This document shows, piece after piece, positions 18,006 to 26,614 of a DNA stretch of 64,000 bases. A program made the translations under genes and the position numbers. How positions within the stretch are numbered: the first letter of the stretch is position 1; each line of letters opens with the position of its first letter. Origin of the DNA: Marivirga aurantiaca (lineage in GTDB: Bacteria; Bacteroidota; Bacteroidia; Cytophagales; Cyclobacteriaceae); assembly GCF_016679925.1 (NCBI RefSeq), contig NZ_JAEQBW010000003.1, positions 372,001-436,000 of the forward strand. Direction: 5' to 3'. The notes under the pieces are model-generated. The model was not told the DNA's origin and searched no databases. It saw only the letters and a list, made by a program, of their open reading frames with translations.

Positions 18006-18644
18006 ATGCAAGCCAGGAAATCTTTCCCTATCTCAATCGGGCACAATAGAAGTTCCTTTTCTGCAATCCTCTGTATTTCTTACAATGAAATGCAAGAAAG
18101 CAAAGCACTTTTAGCTTATGGGTTGAAGCAGATTTCCCCCAAAGCACAGGGAATTAGAGTAGAGAAAGGTTTTTTTGGAGACCCGTTGCTGATTCATGAA
18201 AGTGAATCATCTTATCAGGCATCAGTTTCCCATTCATCATCGATAACCGGTGTAATAGTAACAAATGCATGTATCCCCATTGGGCTGGATATTGAAAAAA
18301 TTAAGCCCAGGGATTACAAATGTTATTTTACTGATGGGGAAAGAAGCTTGATACAGGCTCATGATAAATTTTATCAACCCGCTTTGGAAACACTTTTATG
18401 GGCAACCAAAGAGGCCTTATCCAAAGCAATCAGGCTTGGTTTTACAGTAGATGTTTCCATCTATACGGTAAAGTCGATTCAAATTAAAGATGGCATAGTC
18501 TTTTTCAAATTTGTTCATTTCCCAAGGTTTCAATGCCAGGGAATAATAATGGAAGATGAGTATGCCTTGGCAATAGCCTATCCGCTGGAGGTAGACCTTC
18601 TGTTAACAGAAGAAATCCTAAGCCTCCGGGGAGAATATGTATAG
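18006..18644 (+). CDS. 4'-phosphopantetheinyl transferase
   Basis: Converts apo-ACP to holo-ACP using CoA. It shows the Mg-binding PIGLDIEKIKPRDY motif and the second signature LLWATKEALSKAIRLGF (WxxKEAxxKA). VSHSSSITGVIV is the conserved his-ser segment that contacts CoA. At 212 aa it is of the Sfp/AcpT class. It is directly downstream of its likely substrate ACP and upstream of the 156-bp gap that precedes the peptide gene. Confidence 0.9.
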   Translation: MQARKSFPISIGHNRSSFSAILCISYNEMQESKALLAYGLKQISPKAQGIRVEKGFFGDPLLIHESESSYQASVSHSSSITGVIVTNACIPIGLDIEKIKPRDYKCYFTDGERSLIQAHDKFYQPALETLLWATKEALSKAIRLGFTVDVSIYTVKSIQIKDGIVFFKFVHFPRFQCQGIIMEDEYALAIAYPLEVDLLLTEEILSLRGEYV

Positions 18645-18800
18645 AAAAAATCAATTGAAGATTCATAAGAAATTAGTATCAAACCTTAGTAAAAGGATTT
18701 GATCATAAACATTAATTTAAAGTCATCGATGCAATTTAAATTAGTTAGGGAAAGCTGAAAACCTAAACCAGAGTAGGCAAAAAAAATAAATTTTAATACA

Positions 18801-18956
18801 ATGAATAATTTAAGAAACACAGAAAAATTACAAGAAGGTCTAGCAATGGTAGAATTAGAAGAAAGACTAGAAATGGTTCAACTTCAGTTGTCTGAAGAAG
18901 CTGCTGCTAGCTTACTTTGTGACTTCGGATCTGTTGAAGTTCAGGTTGCTGAATAA
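18801..18956 (+). CDS. Candidate RiPP precursor peptide (51 aa)
   Basis: A small ORF of 51 residues in the middle of the cluster, with its own 156-bp upstream region and a strong terminator 10 bp after the stop. The leader-like half begins MNNLRNTEKLQE and carries a tandem nine-residue repeat, GLAMVELEE and RLEMVQLQL. The C-terminal half is SEEAAASLLCDFGSVEVQV followed by AE, with three Ser (31, 37, 44), one Cys (40) and five acidic residues, suitable for Ser-to-Glu/Asp links made by an ATP-grasp ligase. Gene context (ATP-grasp, SPASM protein, PqqD-peptidase) is the main support; I recall no known precursor with this sequence. Confidence 0.72.
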   Translation: MNNLRNTEKLQEGLAMVELEERLEMVQLQLSEEAAASLLCDFGSVEVQVAE

Positions 18957-18965
18957 TTTTACTAC

Positions 18966-18988
18966 GGGCACCTACTTTTTGGGTGCCC
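18966..18988 (+). terminator. Terminator/attenuator directly after the peptide gene
   Basis: A stem of gggcacc with ggtgccc and a 9-nt loop is followed by a T-rich run (to about 19002). It lies between the peptide gene and the second ketosynthase. Such a partial terminator allows abundant precursor mRNA with reduced read-through into enzyme genes. Confidence 0.85.
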
Positions 18989-19022
18989 TTAGTTTTCTTT
19001 TTAAAACTAAAATGAGCATAAA

Positions 19023-20204
19023 ATGAAAGTGTATGTAACTGGCATGGGTATTATTTCGGCATTGGGAGTTGGGAAAGATGCGACTATTAAATCTTTAAAG
19101 ATGAATCGTTCTTTCATAACAAAGTCATCCGATCAGGAAGGTATTTGGTCAGAAAAGCACTTTGGAGAAGTTCCATTTTCAACTGAGGAATTAGTAGAGA
19201 ACTCGGAATTTAATGAAGGACTTTCCAATCGCACCCTATCATTGGGTATTATAGCGGCCCGGGAAGCTTTAAAACAATCAAATATTGAGGTTGACAAGAA
19301 CAATAGAGTTGGGCTTGTATTCTCTACAACTGTTGGAGGAGCATCCTTAACAGAAAAACATTACAAAAATTACCTTTCAGGAACTAGCACACCTAATTTC
19401 TTTAAGTCTAATGACATTACCTACAATGCCATGGCTATTAGCAGTGCACTAGGTATCACACAAAATATTTCAACAATTAACACAGCATGTTCTTCCTCTG
19501 CCCATGCCATTGCATATGGGGCAAGATTAATTAAAGGAGGGATGCTTGATCAGGTTATTGTTGGCGGCTCGGATGCATTAAGTTATTCAACCATCCACGG
19601 ATTTAACTCGCTCTGCCTACTGACGGATGGAGTATGTAAACCATTTGATAGAAATAGAAAAGGAATAAATCTGGGAGAAGGAGCAGGATTTATATGTCTT
19701 GAGTCAGAATCAGCAATTAAAAAAAGGCAATCAAAAGCACTATGTCAGCTTTCAGGATATGGCCTTACAAATGATTTCCATCATATTTCTTCTTCCTCTC
19801 CTGAGGGGCAAGGAATTCAATTGGCAATGCAAAAGGCCATGGAAATGACCAATTGTAACCCTGAAGATATTGGCTATCTGAATGCCCACGGCACAGCCAC
19901 ACCTAATAACGACCTTACAGAAGGCATAGCAATCAAAAAAATATTTAATAATCACCCACTTTCATTTAGTTCTACGAAATCAATGACAGGACATACATTG
20001 GCTGCGGCAGGAGTGATTGAGTCTATATTGTCCATACTGGCTATGAACAATAGCTTTTTAATTCCAAATGTCAATTTTGAGGAAACAATGCCGGAACACC
20101 AGATGATGCCTGTTTCCGCACCCGAAGACAAGGAAATCAATCATGTATTAACCAATGCAGCAGGTATGGGCGGTTACTGTTCATCTTTATTATACTCTAA
20201 ATAA
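19023..20204 (+). CDS. Beta-ketoacyl synthase II-like (FabF-like), second of the cluster
   Basis: Complete KS of 393 aa starting MKVYVTGMGIISALG. The nucleophile lies in STINTACSSSAHAIAYGAR; the histidines are in YLNAHGTATPNNDLTEG and SSTKSMTGHTLAAAGVIE; the C-terminus has TNAAGMGGYCSS. It is followed by a KS lacking the Cys, which together look like the KS-alpha/chain-length-factor pair of aromatic-polyene and type II PKS systems. It lies just after the terminator of the peptide gene, so it may be served by read-through or by its own promoter. Confidence 0.92.
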   Translation: MKVYVTGMGIISALGVGKDATIKSLKMNRSFITKSSDQEGIWSEKHFGEVPFSTEELVENSEFNEGLSNRTLSLGIIAAREALKQSNIEVDKNNRVGLVFSTTVGGASLTEKHYKNYLSGTSTPNFFKSNDITYNAMAISSALGITQNISTINTACSSSAHAIAYGARLIKGGMLDQVIVGGSDALSYSTIHGFNSLCLLTDGVCKPFDRNRKGINLGEGAGFICLESESAIKKRQSKALCQLSGYGLTNDFHHISSSSPEGQGIQLAMQKAMEMTNCNPEDIGYLNAHGTATPNNDLTEGIAIKKIFNNHPLSFSSTKSMTGHTLAAAGVIESILSILAMNNSFLIPNVNFEETMPEHQMMPVSAPEDKEINHVLTNAAGMGGYCSSLLYSK

Positions 20205-20211
20205 GCTCAAA

Positions 20212-21180
20212 ATGTATATTCAACAGGCTTTTCTTGTCAACACCGAATGGTCCAGCGATGCGCAGGCATTTCAGGTAATGGGTATGGACTTTTCCAGCTT
20301 CTATAATGAAAATCAAATTAGAAGAATGAACAAGATTAATAAAATCGGACTATTTGGGGCACTTAACTGTAACCGCTCTTCCGGTGATATTAATTTTGAT
20401 GCGATAGTGCTGGGAACTGGTTTTGGAGGTGCAGACTCATCGGATCAATTCCTGGAAAGCATTGTGATGGAAAAACCAAAATCTCCCTCTTTATTTATTC
20501 AATCCCTGCATTCGACATTAACCAGCCATATTGCAATAGCTTTGAAGTGTAATGGCTATACCATCACACATATTAACAAAGGAGCGGCTTTTGAAAATGT
20601 TCTGACAGATAGCATGTTGTTGCTGAATGAATCTCCTGATCATCAGGTACTCATTGGAGGTGTGGATATTTTATCTGAGCAAAAATATAACCTGGTTCAT
20701 AGTCATACTATTTCCAAATCATTAACTGCTCCTGAAACTAAGATTCCCAAACTAGGGGAGGGAGGAGCATTCTTTCATCTGTCATCGCAGAGTAATGCAG
20801 GTTCATTGGGTAAGATCTTAGCACATAAGTCTTTTCTGAAGAATGATAGTGATATGCTCAAGAATGAAATTAAAGCCTCATTAAGCAAAGAAAATATCTC
20901 TCTTTCAAATTTAGGTATTTTGTTAGGCTGTGAGTCTGAGGATGAAGAAACAAAAGAATTTTTCGCTCCTATTATGGAGCAATTAGAAGATATTAATCAG
21001 CTGATTTACTACAAAGATTATTGTGGTGAATTTCCTACGAGTACCAGCTTCGGAATGTGGTTGGGGACCAGCAGGGAAGAAACTCCGGTAAGTATTGATC
21101 CTGAAGTCAGTCATATTTTGGTCATCAATCAGTTTGACCAAACCTACCTTAGCTATGTACTCATTGAATTAATAAAATAG
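20212..21180 (+). CDS. Chain-length-factor-like ketosynthase without active-site cysteine
   Basis: About 322 aa. It has KS-like segments AIVLGTGFGGADSSD, LTSHIAIALKCNGYTITHINKGAAFENVL and VLIGGVDILSE. The position aligned with the nucleophile Cys (NTACSSS in the preceding KS) reads NKGAAFE, so the Cys is replaced. The C-terminal histidine motifs are also not recognisable. This is the pattern of KS-beta/CLF partners, which set chain length with the upstream KS. The open frame begins at 20155, but ATG 20212 (MYIQQAFLVNTEW) avoids overlap with the upstream KS and starts 8 bp after its stop. Confidence 0.75.
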   Translation: MYIQQAFLVNTEWSSDAQAFQVMGMDFSSFYNENQIRRMNKINKIGLFGALNCNRSSGDINFDAIVLGTGFGGADSSDQFLESIVMEKPKSPSLFIQSLHSTLTSHIAIALKCNGYTITHINKGAAFENVLTDSMLLLNESPDHQVLIGGVDILSEQKYNLVHSHTISKSLTAPETKIPKLGEGGAFFHLSSQSNAGSLGKILAHKSFLKNDSDMLKNEIKASLSKENISLSNLGILLGCESEDEETKEFFAPIMEQLEDINQLIYYKDYCGEFPTSTSFGMWLGTSREETPVSIDPEVSHILVINQFDQTYLSYVLIELIK

Positions 21181-21187
21181 TGAAATT

Positions 21188-22468
21188 ATGGCAAATATTG
21201 GAATAATTACAGCCCCGGTACCCGGGCATATAAACCCTTTTCTTTTAATAGGGAAGGAGCTTATGAACAACGGGCATAACGTTACATTTTTCAATATTGA
21301 AGATGTCATGGAGAAAGTATTGTCCGAAGGAATCAACTTTCATGTAATAGCTAAAGGACTTATGCCCCGCGGATCCGTGAAAAGTTTGCAGAAAAGATTG
21401 GCAGATTTAAGCGGGACCGAAGCTATGAGGTACTGGCAGGAAGATTATATCAAACTTCTTAAGTTGATGTTGATATCACTTCCAACAGCCATTGTTAAAG
21501 AAAAGATTGATTTCTTATTGGTTGATCAAAGCGATGGTGCCGGTGGGTCGGTAGCTGATCATTTGGGTATTCCTTATGTTACATTGGCCATTGGTTGCAA
21601 CATGAGTTGGGAGCCGGATTTACCCCCGGTATTTACACCCTGGGGCTATAATGCCAGTGAGGGAGGAAGGACCCGGAATACAATTGCCATGAAAAAGATC
21701 AAGGAAAACTTTCAGCCGCTGACTGACCTTATTAATTACTATAGAGAGCGATGGAATTTACCTCTTTTTGAAAGTGAATCTGAGGTTTTTCCTACCTCTG
21801 ATTTGGCTCAAATAAGTCAAATGATTAAAGAATTTGATTTTCCAAGGAAACAACTGGCAGAAAATTTTCTTTACACAGGTCCTTTTAGAGGAGTTATGAC
21901 AAAGAGTTGTGACTTTCCTTACGAGAAAAGAAATGGCAAACCTTTGGTTTATGTTTCCCTGGGGACCATTATTAATCTAAAACCGGAAATTTTTCTTGAA
22001 ATAGGAAATGCCTGTAAAGATCTGGATGTCCAATTGGTTTTTGCCTTAGGGGCACCTTTAGAGGATCATAAAGAGTTACAGCAAATTTCAGGCGATCCCA
22101 TTATTGTGCCTTATGCCCCTCAATTTGAAGTATTATCGCATGCCAGTCTATGCATAACCCATGCAGGCCTAAATACAGTGCTTGATGCTCTGGGCAATGG
22201 AGTTCCTTTAATAGCGGTTCCTATCTCTTTTGATCAGCCAGGTACAGCAGAGCGTATTAAATATCATCATTTAGGTAAAGTACTCAATATCAAATATATC
22301 AATAAAGAGCTTATCCGGGAAACTATAGCTGAAGTGCTGGAAGACCAGAACATTCAGGCAAGATGCAGAGACATGCAACAACTTTTATCAAATACTACAG
22401 GAATTAAAACGACTGTAAATCATATCGAAGAAATTATCCATAAATCTTTAAAACCTATACAAGTATGA
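21188..22468 (+). CDS. UGT/MGT-family glycosyltransferase
   Basis: GT1-family transferase (GT-B fold), 426 aa. It starts NIGIITAPVPGHINPFLLIGKEL, a typical acceptor-domain start, and contains the C-terminal nucleotide-sugar motif VPYAPQFEVLSHASLCITH, then AGLNTVLDALGNGVPLIAVP and FDQPGTAERI. Best resemblance is to macrolide glycosyltransferases and CrtX-like carotenoid glucosyltransferases, so a sugar is probably added to the polyene or its aryl head group. It overlaps the next gene by 4 bp. Confidence 0.88.
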   Translation: MANIGIITAPVPGHINPFLLIGKELMNNGHNVTFFNIEDVMEKVLSEGINFHVIAKGLMPRGSVKSLQKRLADLSGTEAMRYWQEDYIKLLKLMLISLPTAIVKEKIDFLLVDQSDGAGGSVADHLGIPYVTLAIGCNMSWEPDLPPVFTPWGYNASEGGRTRNTIAMKKIKENFQPLTDLINYYRERWNLPLFESESEVFPTSDLAQISQMIKEFDFPRKQLAENFLYTGPFRGVMTKSCDFPYEKRNGKPLVYVSLGTIINLKPEIFLEIGNACKDLDVQLVFALGAPLEDHKELQQISGDPIIVPYAPQFEVLSHASLCITHAGLNTVLDALGNGVPLIAVPISFDQPGTAERIKYHHLGKVLNIKYINKELIRETIAEVLEDQNIQARCRDMQQLLSNTTGIKTTVNHIEEIIHKSLKPIQV

Positions 22469-23532
22469 ACTTTTACAACAATGATAACATCAAGGCGGTA
22501 GACGCCAGAAGTAAAGCTTACCTCATTTCATTTGCCCCCATTGTTTTCCAGGTCACCCGAATAATGGTGGACTCCGGTATCTTGGCGGAAATCCGTGATA
22601 GCAAGAAAACGGGACTTACTCTTGAAGAAATCGTGGAAGGAAAAAACATGTCTTTATATGGTGTAAGGGTTCTGCTGGAAGCAAGCCTGGGCACTGGACT
22701 TATTTACATGAATGATGATAGGTACCTGATTGGAAAAACAGGGGTTTTCATTCTTAACCAGGAAGCCATAAAAATCAATATGGATTTTGTGCACGATGTG
22801 TGCTATAAATCGATGTTTTATTTGGATGAAAGCATTCAAAATGGCAAACCGGAAGGTCTGAAACAGTTAGGTGAATGGAATACTATCTATGATGGACTTT
22901 CAGAATTGCCTGAGCAGATAAAAACAAGCTGGTTTAATTTTGATCATTACTTTTCCGATGATGCATTTCCGGTTGCACTTCCTATTATTTTACAGGAGAA
23001 ACCTAAGAAAGTAATGGATATAGGTGGCAATACAGGAAAATTCGCCATTAAACTGGCCGCGCTGGATCCGGATGTTAACATTACTATAGTTGATCTGCCG
23101 GGCCAAATAGGTATGGCCAAAGAAAACATTAAAAGAGAAGGGCTAAGCGATCGCGTTTCATTTCATGCAATGAATGTGCTGGATGAAAGTTCAGTGATCC
23201 CAGGTGGTTTTGATGTGATATGGATGAGTCAGTTTTTAGACTGTTTCTCAGAAGAGGAAAATACGGCCATCCTTAAAAAAATAGCCAGTGGCATGAGCGA
23301 GGATTCTACTATTTACATTTTAGAAGAATTTTGGGATAAGCAACGTTTGGAAGTAGCTTCTTTCAGTCTGCAACAACTTTCACTTTATTTTACAGCTATA
23401 GCCAATGGCAATAGCCAAATGTATGATAGCAAAGTGTTTTTTAGGTGCATCGAAAAGGCTGGATTGAAAATAGAAAATGAATGGAATGACCTGGGACTAA
23501 GCACCACCCTGCTTAAAGTTAAAAAAGCCTGA
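22465..23532 (+). CDS. SAM-dependent O-methyltransferase (dimerising, winged-helix type)
   Basis: 355 aa. The N-terminal ~130 residues are a winged-helix dimerisation domain (ADSGILAEIRD-like segment MVDSGILAEIRDS, and MSLYGVRVLLEASLG). The Rossmann part has the SAM motif KVMDIGGNTGKFAIKLAAL, then VDLPGQIGMAKENIKREGL, FDVIWMSQFLDCFSEEE and the IYILEEFWDKQR strand. This is the plant-type/CrtF-like OMT2 family, fitting methylation of a phenol on the aryl group. The start codon overlaps the end of the glycosyltransferase. Confidence 0.85.
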   Translation: MNFYNNDNIKAVDARSKAYLISFAPIVFQVTRIMVDSGILAEIRDSKKTGLTLEEIVEGKNMSLYGVRVLLEASLGTGLIYMNDDRYLIGKTGVFILNQEAIKINMDFVHDVCYKSMFYLDESIQNGKPEGLKQLGEWNTIYDGLSELPEQIKTSWFNFDHYFSDDAFPVALPIILQEKPKKVMDIGGNTGKFAIKLAALDPDVNITIVDLPGQIGMAKENIKREGLSDRVSFHAMNVLDESSVIPGGFDVIWMSQFLDCFSEEENTAILKKIASGMSEDSTIYILEEFWDKQRLEVASFSLQQLSLYFTAIANGNSQMYDSKVFFRCIEKAGLKIENEWNDLGLSTTLLKVKKA

Positions 23533-23575
23533 TTATAGGTTTTTCAGCACCTAATAAATATTTCATTCGAAAATC

Positions 23576-23992
23576 ATGATAGTCAATGAAAATGCACGGG
23601 AGATTCCAGCGGTAAACAATGACTTGTTCCTGATGTCCGGATGGCAAGAAAACTGCAAAGGTTATTCTGTCAATATCCACATTAACAAACCTCATCCTAT
23701 TTTTGAGGGACATTTTCCGGGTAATCCTATTATTCCGGGGGTCTGTTTACTGGTTCTTTTCAGAAAAATATTGAATTGCTCTGAAGCATTTAAAAGCTGC
23801 CGGCTTAACTGCGATACAATGAAGTTTGTCAATGTATTGAATCCAATTCTGTACGATAGCTTTGAGGTGGAAATAGTCTCAAACAGCGAGACAAATAAAG
23901 TGAAAATAGAAGCTAAGTCCGACAGCACCTTATTTGCAGTGCTTCTCGGAAGTATAAATAAGCATTCTTATGAAATGAGCATAAATCTATAA
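23576..23992 (+). CDS. 3-hydroxyacyl-ACP dehydratase (FabZ/ApeI-like hot-dog)
   Basis: 138 aa with the HPIFEGHFPGNPIIPGVCLLVLF motif of FabZ-type dehydratases (HFPGxPxxPGV, including the catalytic His). The rest includes KFVNVLNPILYDSFEVEI. It is expected to dehydrate the beta-hydroxyacyl-ACP intermediate to give the conjugated polyene. It is preceded by a 43-bp gap, and followed by a 95-bp gap with a small GC hairpin at 24046-24061. Confidence 0.85.
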   Translation: MIVNENAREIPAVNNDLFLMSGWQENCKGYSVNIHINKPHPIFEGHFPGNPIIPGVCLLVLFRKILNCSEAFKSCRLNCDTMKFVNVLNPILYDSFEVEIVSNSETNKVKIEAKSDSTLFAVLLGSINKHSYEMSINL

Positions 23993-24045
23993 TCCCTAAT
24001 ATACCAACCAAGGGATGAATAGATTTATGGGAATTCCATAGCCTG

Positions 24046-24061
24046 CCCCGACTAATCGGGG
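24046..24061 (+). repeat. Small GC-rich hairpin
   Basis: ccccg actaat cggg plus g forms a 5-bp stem in AT-rich DNA just before the CoA-ligase start. Similar ccccg...cggg hairpins next to catagcctgcc-type sequence occur at 9340-9354, so it is probably a repeat family and not a specific regulator. Confidence 0.5.
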
Positions 24062-24087
24062 TGACAATTAGAAACAAGCATATACAC

Positions 24088-25398
24088 ATGAAAAACTACT
24101 TTACATATAGCGATCACCCGGTACTTGTTTCAAAGCCTCATCAAAATTTACAAACGGGAAAGCTTCAGGAGCTCTTTGTTTATCTGAACAGCTTTTCCCC
24201 ATTTTATAAAAAAATATTTGAGGAGAAAGGGATTGGTTTGAACCAAATCCGGGAGATAAGTGACATTAGGGAATTGCCTTTTACAGAGAAAGATGATTTC
24301 TGTCTTGGGGAAAGTTTTTACTGCGTTCCTGAAGAAAAAGTAGTTGATATAGTCAATACGTCAGGGACCACAGGTGAACCTGTAGACATTATATTGACAG
24401 ATAGCGATTTGGAAAGACTGGCTGTAAATGAATATATGGCCTTGACTTGTGCCGGTGTTTCCTCTCTGGATAAAATTCAGATTATGGTCACTATGGATCA
24501 ACGATTCATGGCAGGAGTAGCATACTTTCTTGGAGTTAAAAAGATTGGAGCCAGCATGATCAGAACAGGTATTGCTCCCATAGCTTCCCAACTAAATGAT
24601 CTTCTGAGGTTGAAGCCTACTGTATTAATAGCTGTTCCGAGTTATGTGGTGAGGCTTATTGAATATGCACAAGAAAGAAATATAGATTTAAATAAAAGTA
24701 GTGTTAAGAAAATTATTGCTATTGGGGAGTCTATCAGGAATGATGATTTTTCATTTAATAATTTAGGTAAGAAAATCGTTAAAAACTGGGGAGTTGATTT
24801 ATTTTCCTCCTATGGAGCTTCTGAAATAGCAACTGCATTTACAGAATGTAGTGCGCAGCAAGGAGGGCATGCTCCCACAGACCTGGTTCATATTGAGTCT
24901 GTAGATGAATTAAACAGGCAGGTTGAGCCGGGCCAGATTGGTGAATTGGTTGTTACTACTTTTGGCGTGGAGGGAATGCCTTTGTTACGATATAAAACAG
25001 GGGATTTGTGCCGGGTATATTATGATAGGTGCTCCTGCGGAAGAACAAGTCCAAGGATAGGCCCAATACTAGGTAGAAAAAACCAGATGATTAAGTATAA
25101 AGGCACCAAGATTTACCCTGCTTCAGTCATTGATGCCATCCACAGCCTTGATACTATTAAAGATTATTTTATTGAATTAAGCTCAAATGAATACGGGCTT
25201 GACTTACTAACAATATATCTGACAGGTATGAGAGAACCTTCAGACCTGAATATTGACGAAATAAGAACCTATATCAAGTCGAAAATCAGGGTTTCCCCAC
25301 TTGTTATTGTTGAACATTTGGAAAATATTATGAAGCGTCAACGCATCCCGCTAAAACGCAAAAACATTAAGTTTCAGGATATCAGAAAAAGCCATTAA
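24088..25398 (+). CDS. Phenylacetate-CoA-ligase-like AMP-forming enzyme
   Basis: Adenylate-forming ligase of the PaaK/F390-synthetase type, about 436 aa. The P-loop is IVNTSGTTGEPVDIIL; SSYGASEIATAFTE is the aromatic core; LLRYKTGDLCRVYYDRC is the hinge region, followed by the CSCGRTSPRIGPILGRKNQM segment and the YPASVIDAIHSL C-terminal domain. It is expected to activate 4-coumarate from the ammonia-lyase and so prime the synthase. The GTG at 24061 is unlikely; ATG 24088 is preferred because it is separated from the hairpin and matches the family N-terminus. Confidence 0.88.
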   Translation: MKNYFTYSDHPVLVSKPHQNLQTGKLQELFVYLNSFSPFYKKIFEEKGIGLNQIREISDIRELPFTEKDDFCLGESFYCVPEEKVVDIVNTSGTTGEPVDIILTDSDLERLAVNEYMALTCAGVSSLDKIQIMVTMDQRFMAGVAYFLGVKKIGASMIRTGIAPIASQLNDLLRLKPTVLIAVPSYVVRLIEYAQERNIDLNKSSVKKIIAIGESIRNDDFSFNNLGKKIVKNWGVDLFSSYGASEIATAFTECSAQQGGHAPTDLVHIESVDELNRQVEPGQIGELVVTTFGVEGMPLLRYKTGDLCRVYYDRCSCGRTSPRIGPILGRKNQMIKYKGTKIYPASVIDAIHSLDTIKDYFIELSSNEYGLDLLTIYLTGMREPSDLNIDEIRTYIKSKIRVSPLVIVEHLENIMKRQRIPLKRKNIKFQDIRKSH

Positions 25399-25400
25399 TT

Positions 25401-26612
25401 ATGAAAGACGTTATGTCGATTACCAGCCATACTCAAATTTTAGAACAAATTCAGCTGACGAAAATTGATTCCAAAAACCATATATTAAAATATCATTCAC
25501 GGCATTATAATATAGGTGAAATATTATACAAAATAATTTTTCACTTACAGAGTCATAAGCCTCTAAGGGATATTTTGGATACAATTTATCATGAGCATGA
25601 GGTGCGTATTGAAGAGGAAGAGCTGGAAAAAATTATATCAGATACTTTTGAGAAAGTAGATGCTCCCAAAGAAAAGGATACCAATTCTTATATTTATGGA
25701 AGGGTAAAATTGATCGGTAAAGATTTGATAAAAAAAATCACCCCATTTTTCACCTTTCTTTTTAAGAAATCCATCTTTCTTACGCTTTTCACTTTATTCT
25801 CACTTACCAGCTTATATTTTATCTATTACCTTTATAGTCAGGGTTTAATGGAGTCTTATTTCTCTATTGGAGATTATCCTGCCTATCTAATCGTCTATTA
25901 TGTATTAATTATAGTAATAGGCATGTTACATGAATTTGGACATGCTATAGCCGCCAGACGCCATAATATTGATTCTGAAGAAATAGGTTTTGGGTTCTAT
26001 TTAGTATTTCCGGTTCTTTTTACAAATCTAACCGCTATCTGGAGCTTACCTAAGAAAACCCGTGCCCTCATTAATATGGGAGGTATTTATATTCAGCTTT
26101 TTGTCAATGTGATACTGATTATCATTTTCTTTTTGATGCCCAAGAGCATTGAATTAGTGGTACTCGTGAAATCTGTCTTTATTATTAACAATGTGATGTT
26201 AATGATTTCTATTAATCCATTTTTCAGAAACGATGGGTATTGGATTTACAGTGATTTATTTGGTATTAATAACCTAAGTGAAAAAGCAAGCAAGTACCCC
26301 ATGGTTTTGTTTAACAGATTAAAGGCAGGGAAAATCTTTAACTTTTTCTCGCTAAAAGAGATTCCATTGGCACTATACTCTTTGCTTACCTATCTTCTTT
26401 TTGCCGTTTTAATTACCGCTTTGTGTTTGCTAACCTATAAGAATTACTTCCTGGTGAAAGATTTTTTCACCAATCCTAAGCCGGAAAGCTCTTTCGAACT
26501 TATTTCAAGTATCGCCAAAGCATTATTCTCCCTGGCTCTGAATGCAATGTTCCTTTTTGTTACTACTAAAAGGATCGGAAGACTTGTTAAACGATCTTTT
26601 ATTTGGGTTTGA
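25401..26612 (+). CDS. PqqD-like domain fused to an M50-type membrane metallopeptidase
   Basis: 403 aa. The N-terminal ~90 residues (YNIGEILYKIIFHLQSHKPL, then DILDTIYHEHEVRIEEEELE) look like a PqqD peptide-recognition domain. A membrane peptidase follows with about six spans. The zinc-binding helix reads IVIGMLHEFGHAIAARRHN (HExxH), and NPFFRNDGYWIYSDLFGINN supplies the third ligand (NPxxxxDGY). Such PqqD-M50 proteins mature or export peptides in RiPP operons; here it may cleave the leader of the 51-aa peptide. It starts 2 bp after the CoA ligase. Confidence 0.83.
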   Translation: MKDVMSITSHTQILEQIQLTKIDSKNHILKYHSRHYNIGEILYKIIFHLQSHKPLRDILDTIYHEHEVRIEEEELEKIISDTFEKVDAPKEKDTNSYIYGRVKLIGKDLIKKITPFFTFLFKKSIFLTLFTLFSLTSLYFIYYLYSQGLMESYFSIGDYPAYLIVYYVLIIVIGMLHEFGHAIAARRHNIDSEEIGFGFYLVFPVLFTNLTAIWSLPKKTRALINMGGIYIQLFVNVILIIIFFLMPKSIELVVLVKSVFIINNVMLMISINPFFRNDGYWIYSDLFGINNLSEKASKYPMVLFNRLKAGKIFNFFSLKEIPLALYSLLTYLLFAVLITALCLLTYKNYFLVKDFFTNPKPESSFELISSIAKALFSLALNAMFLFVTTKRIGRLVKRSFIWV

Positions 26613-26614
26613 TT

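Noticed and set aside
24061-24087. GTG start for the CoA ligase
   Set aside because: It lies in the hairpin and would add residues not typical of the family; ATG 24088 is better.
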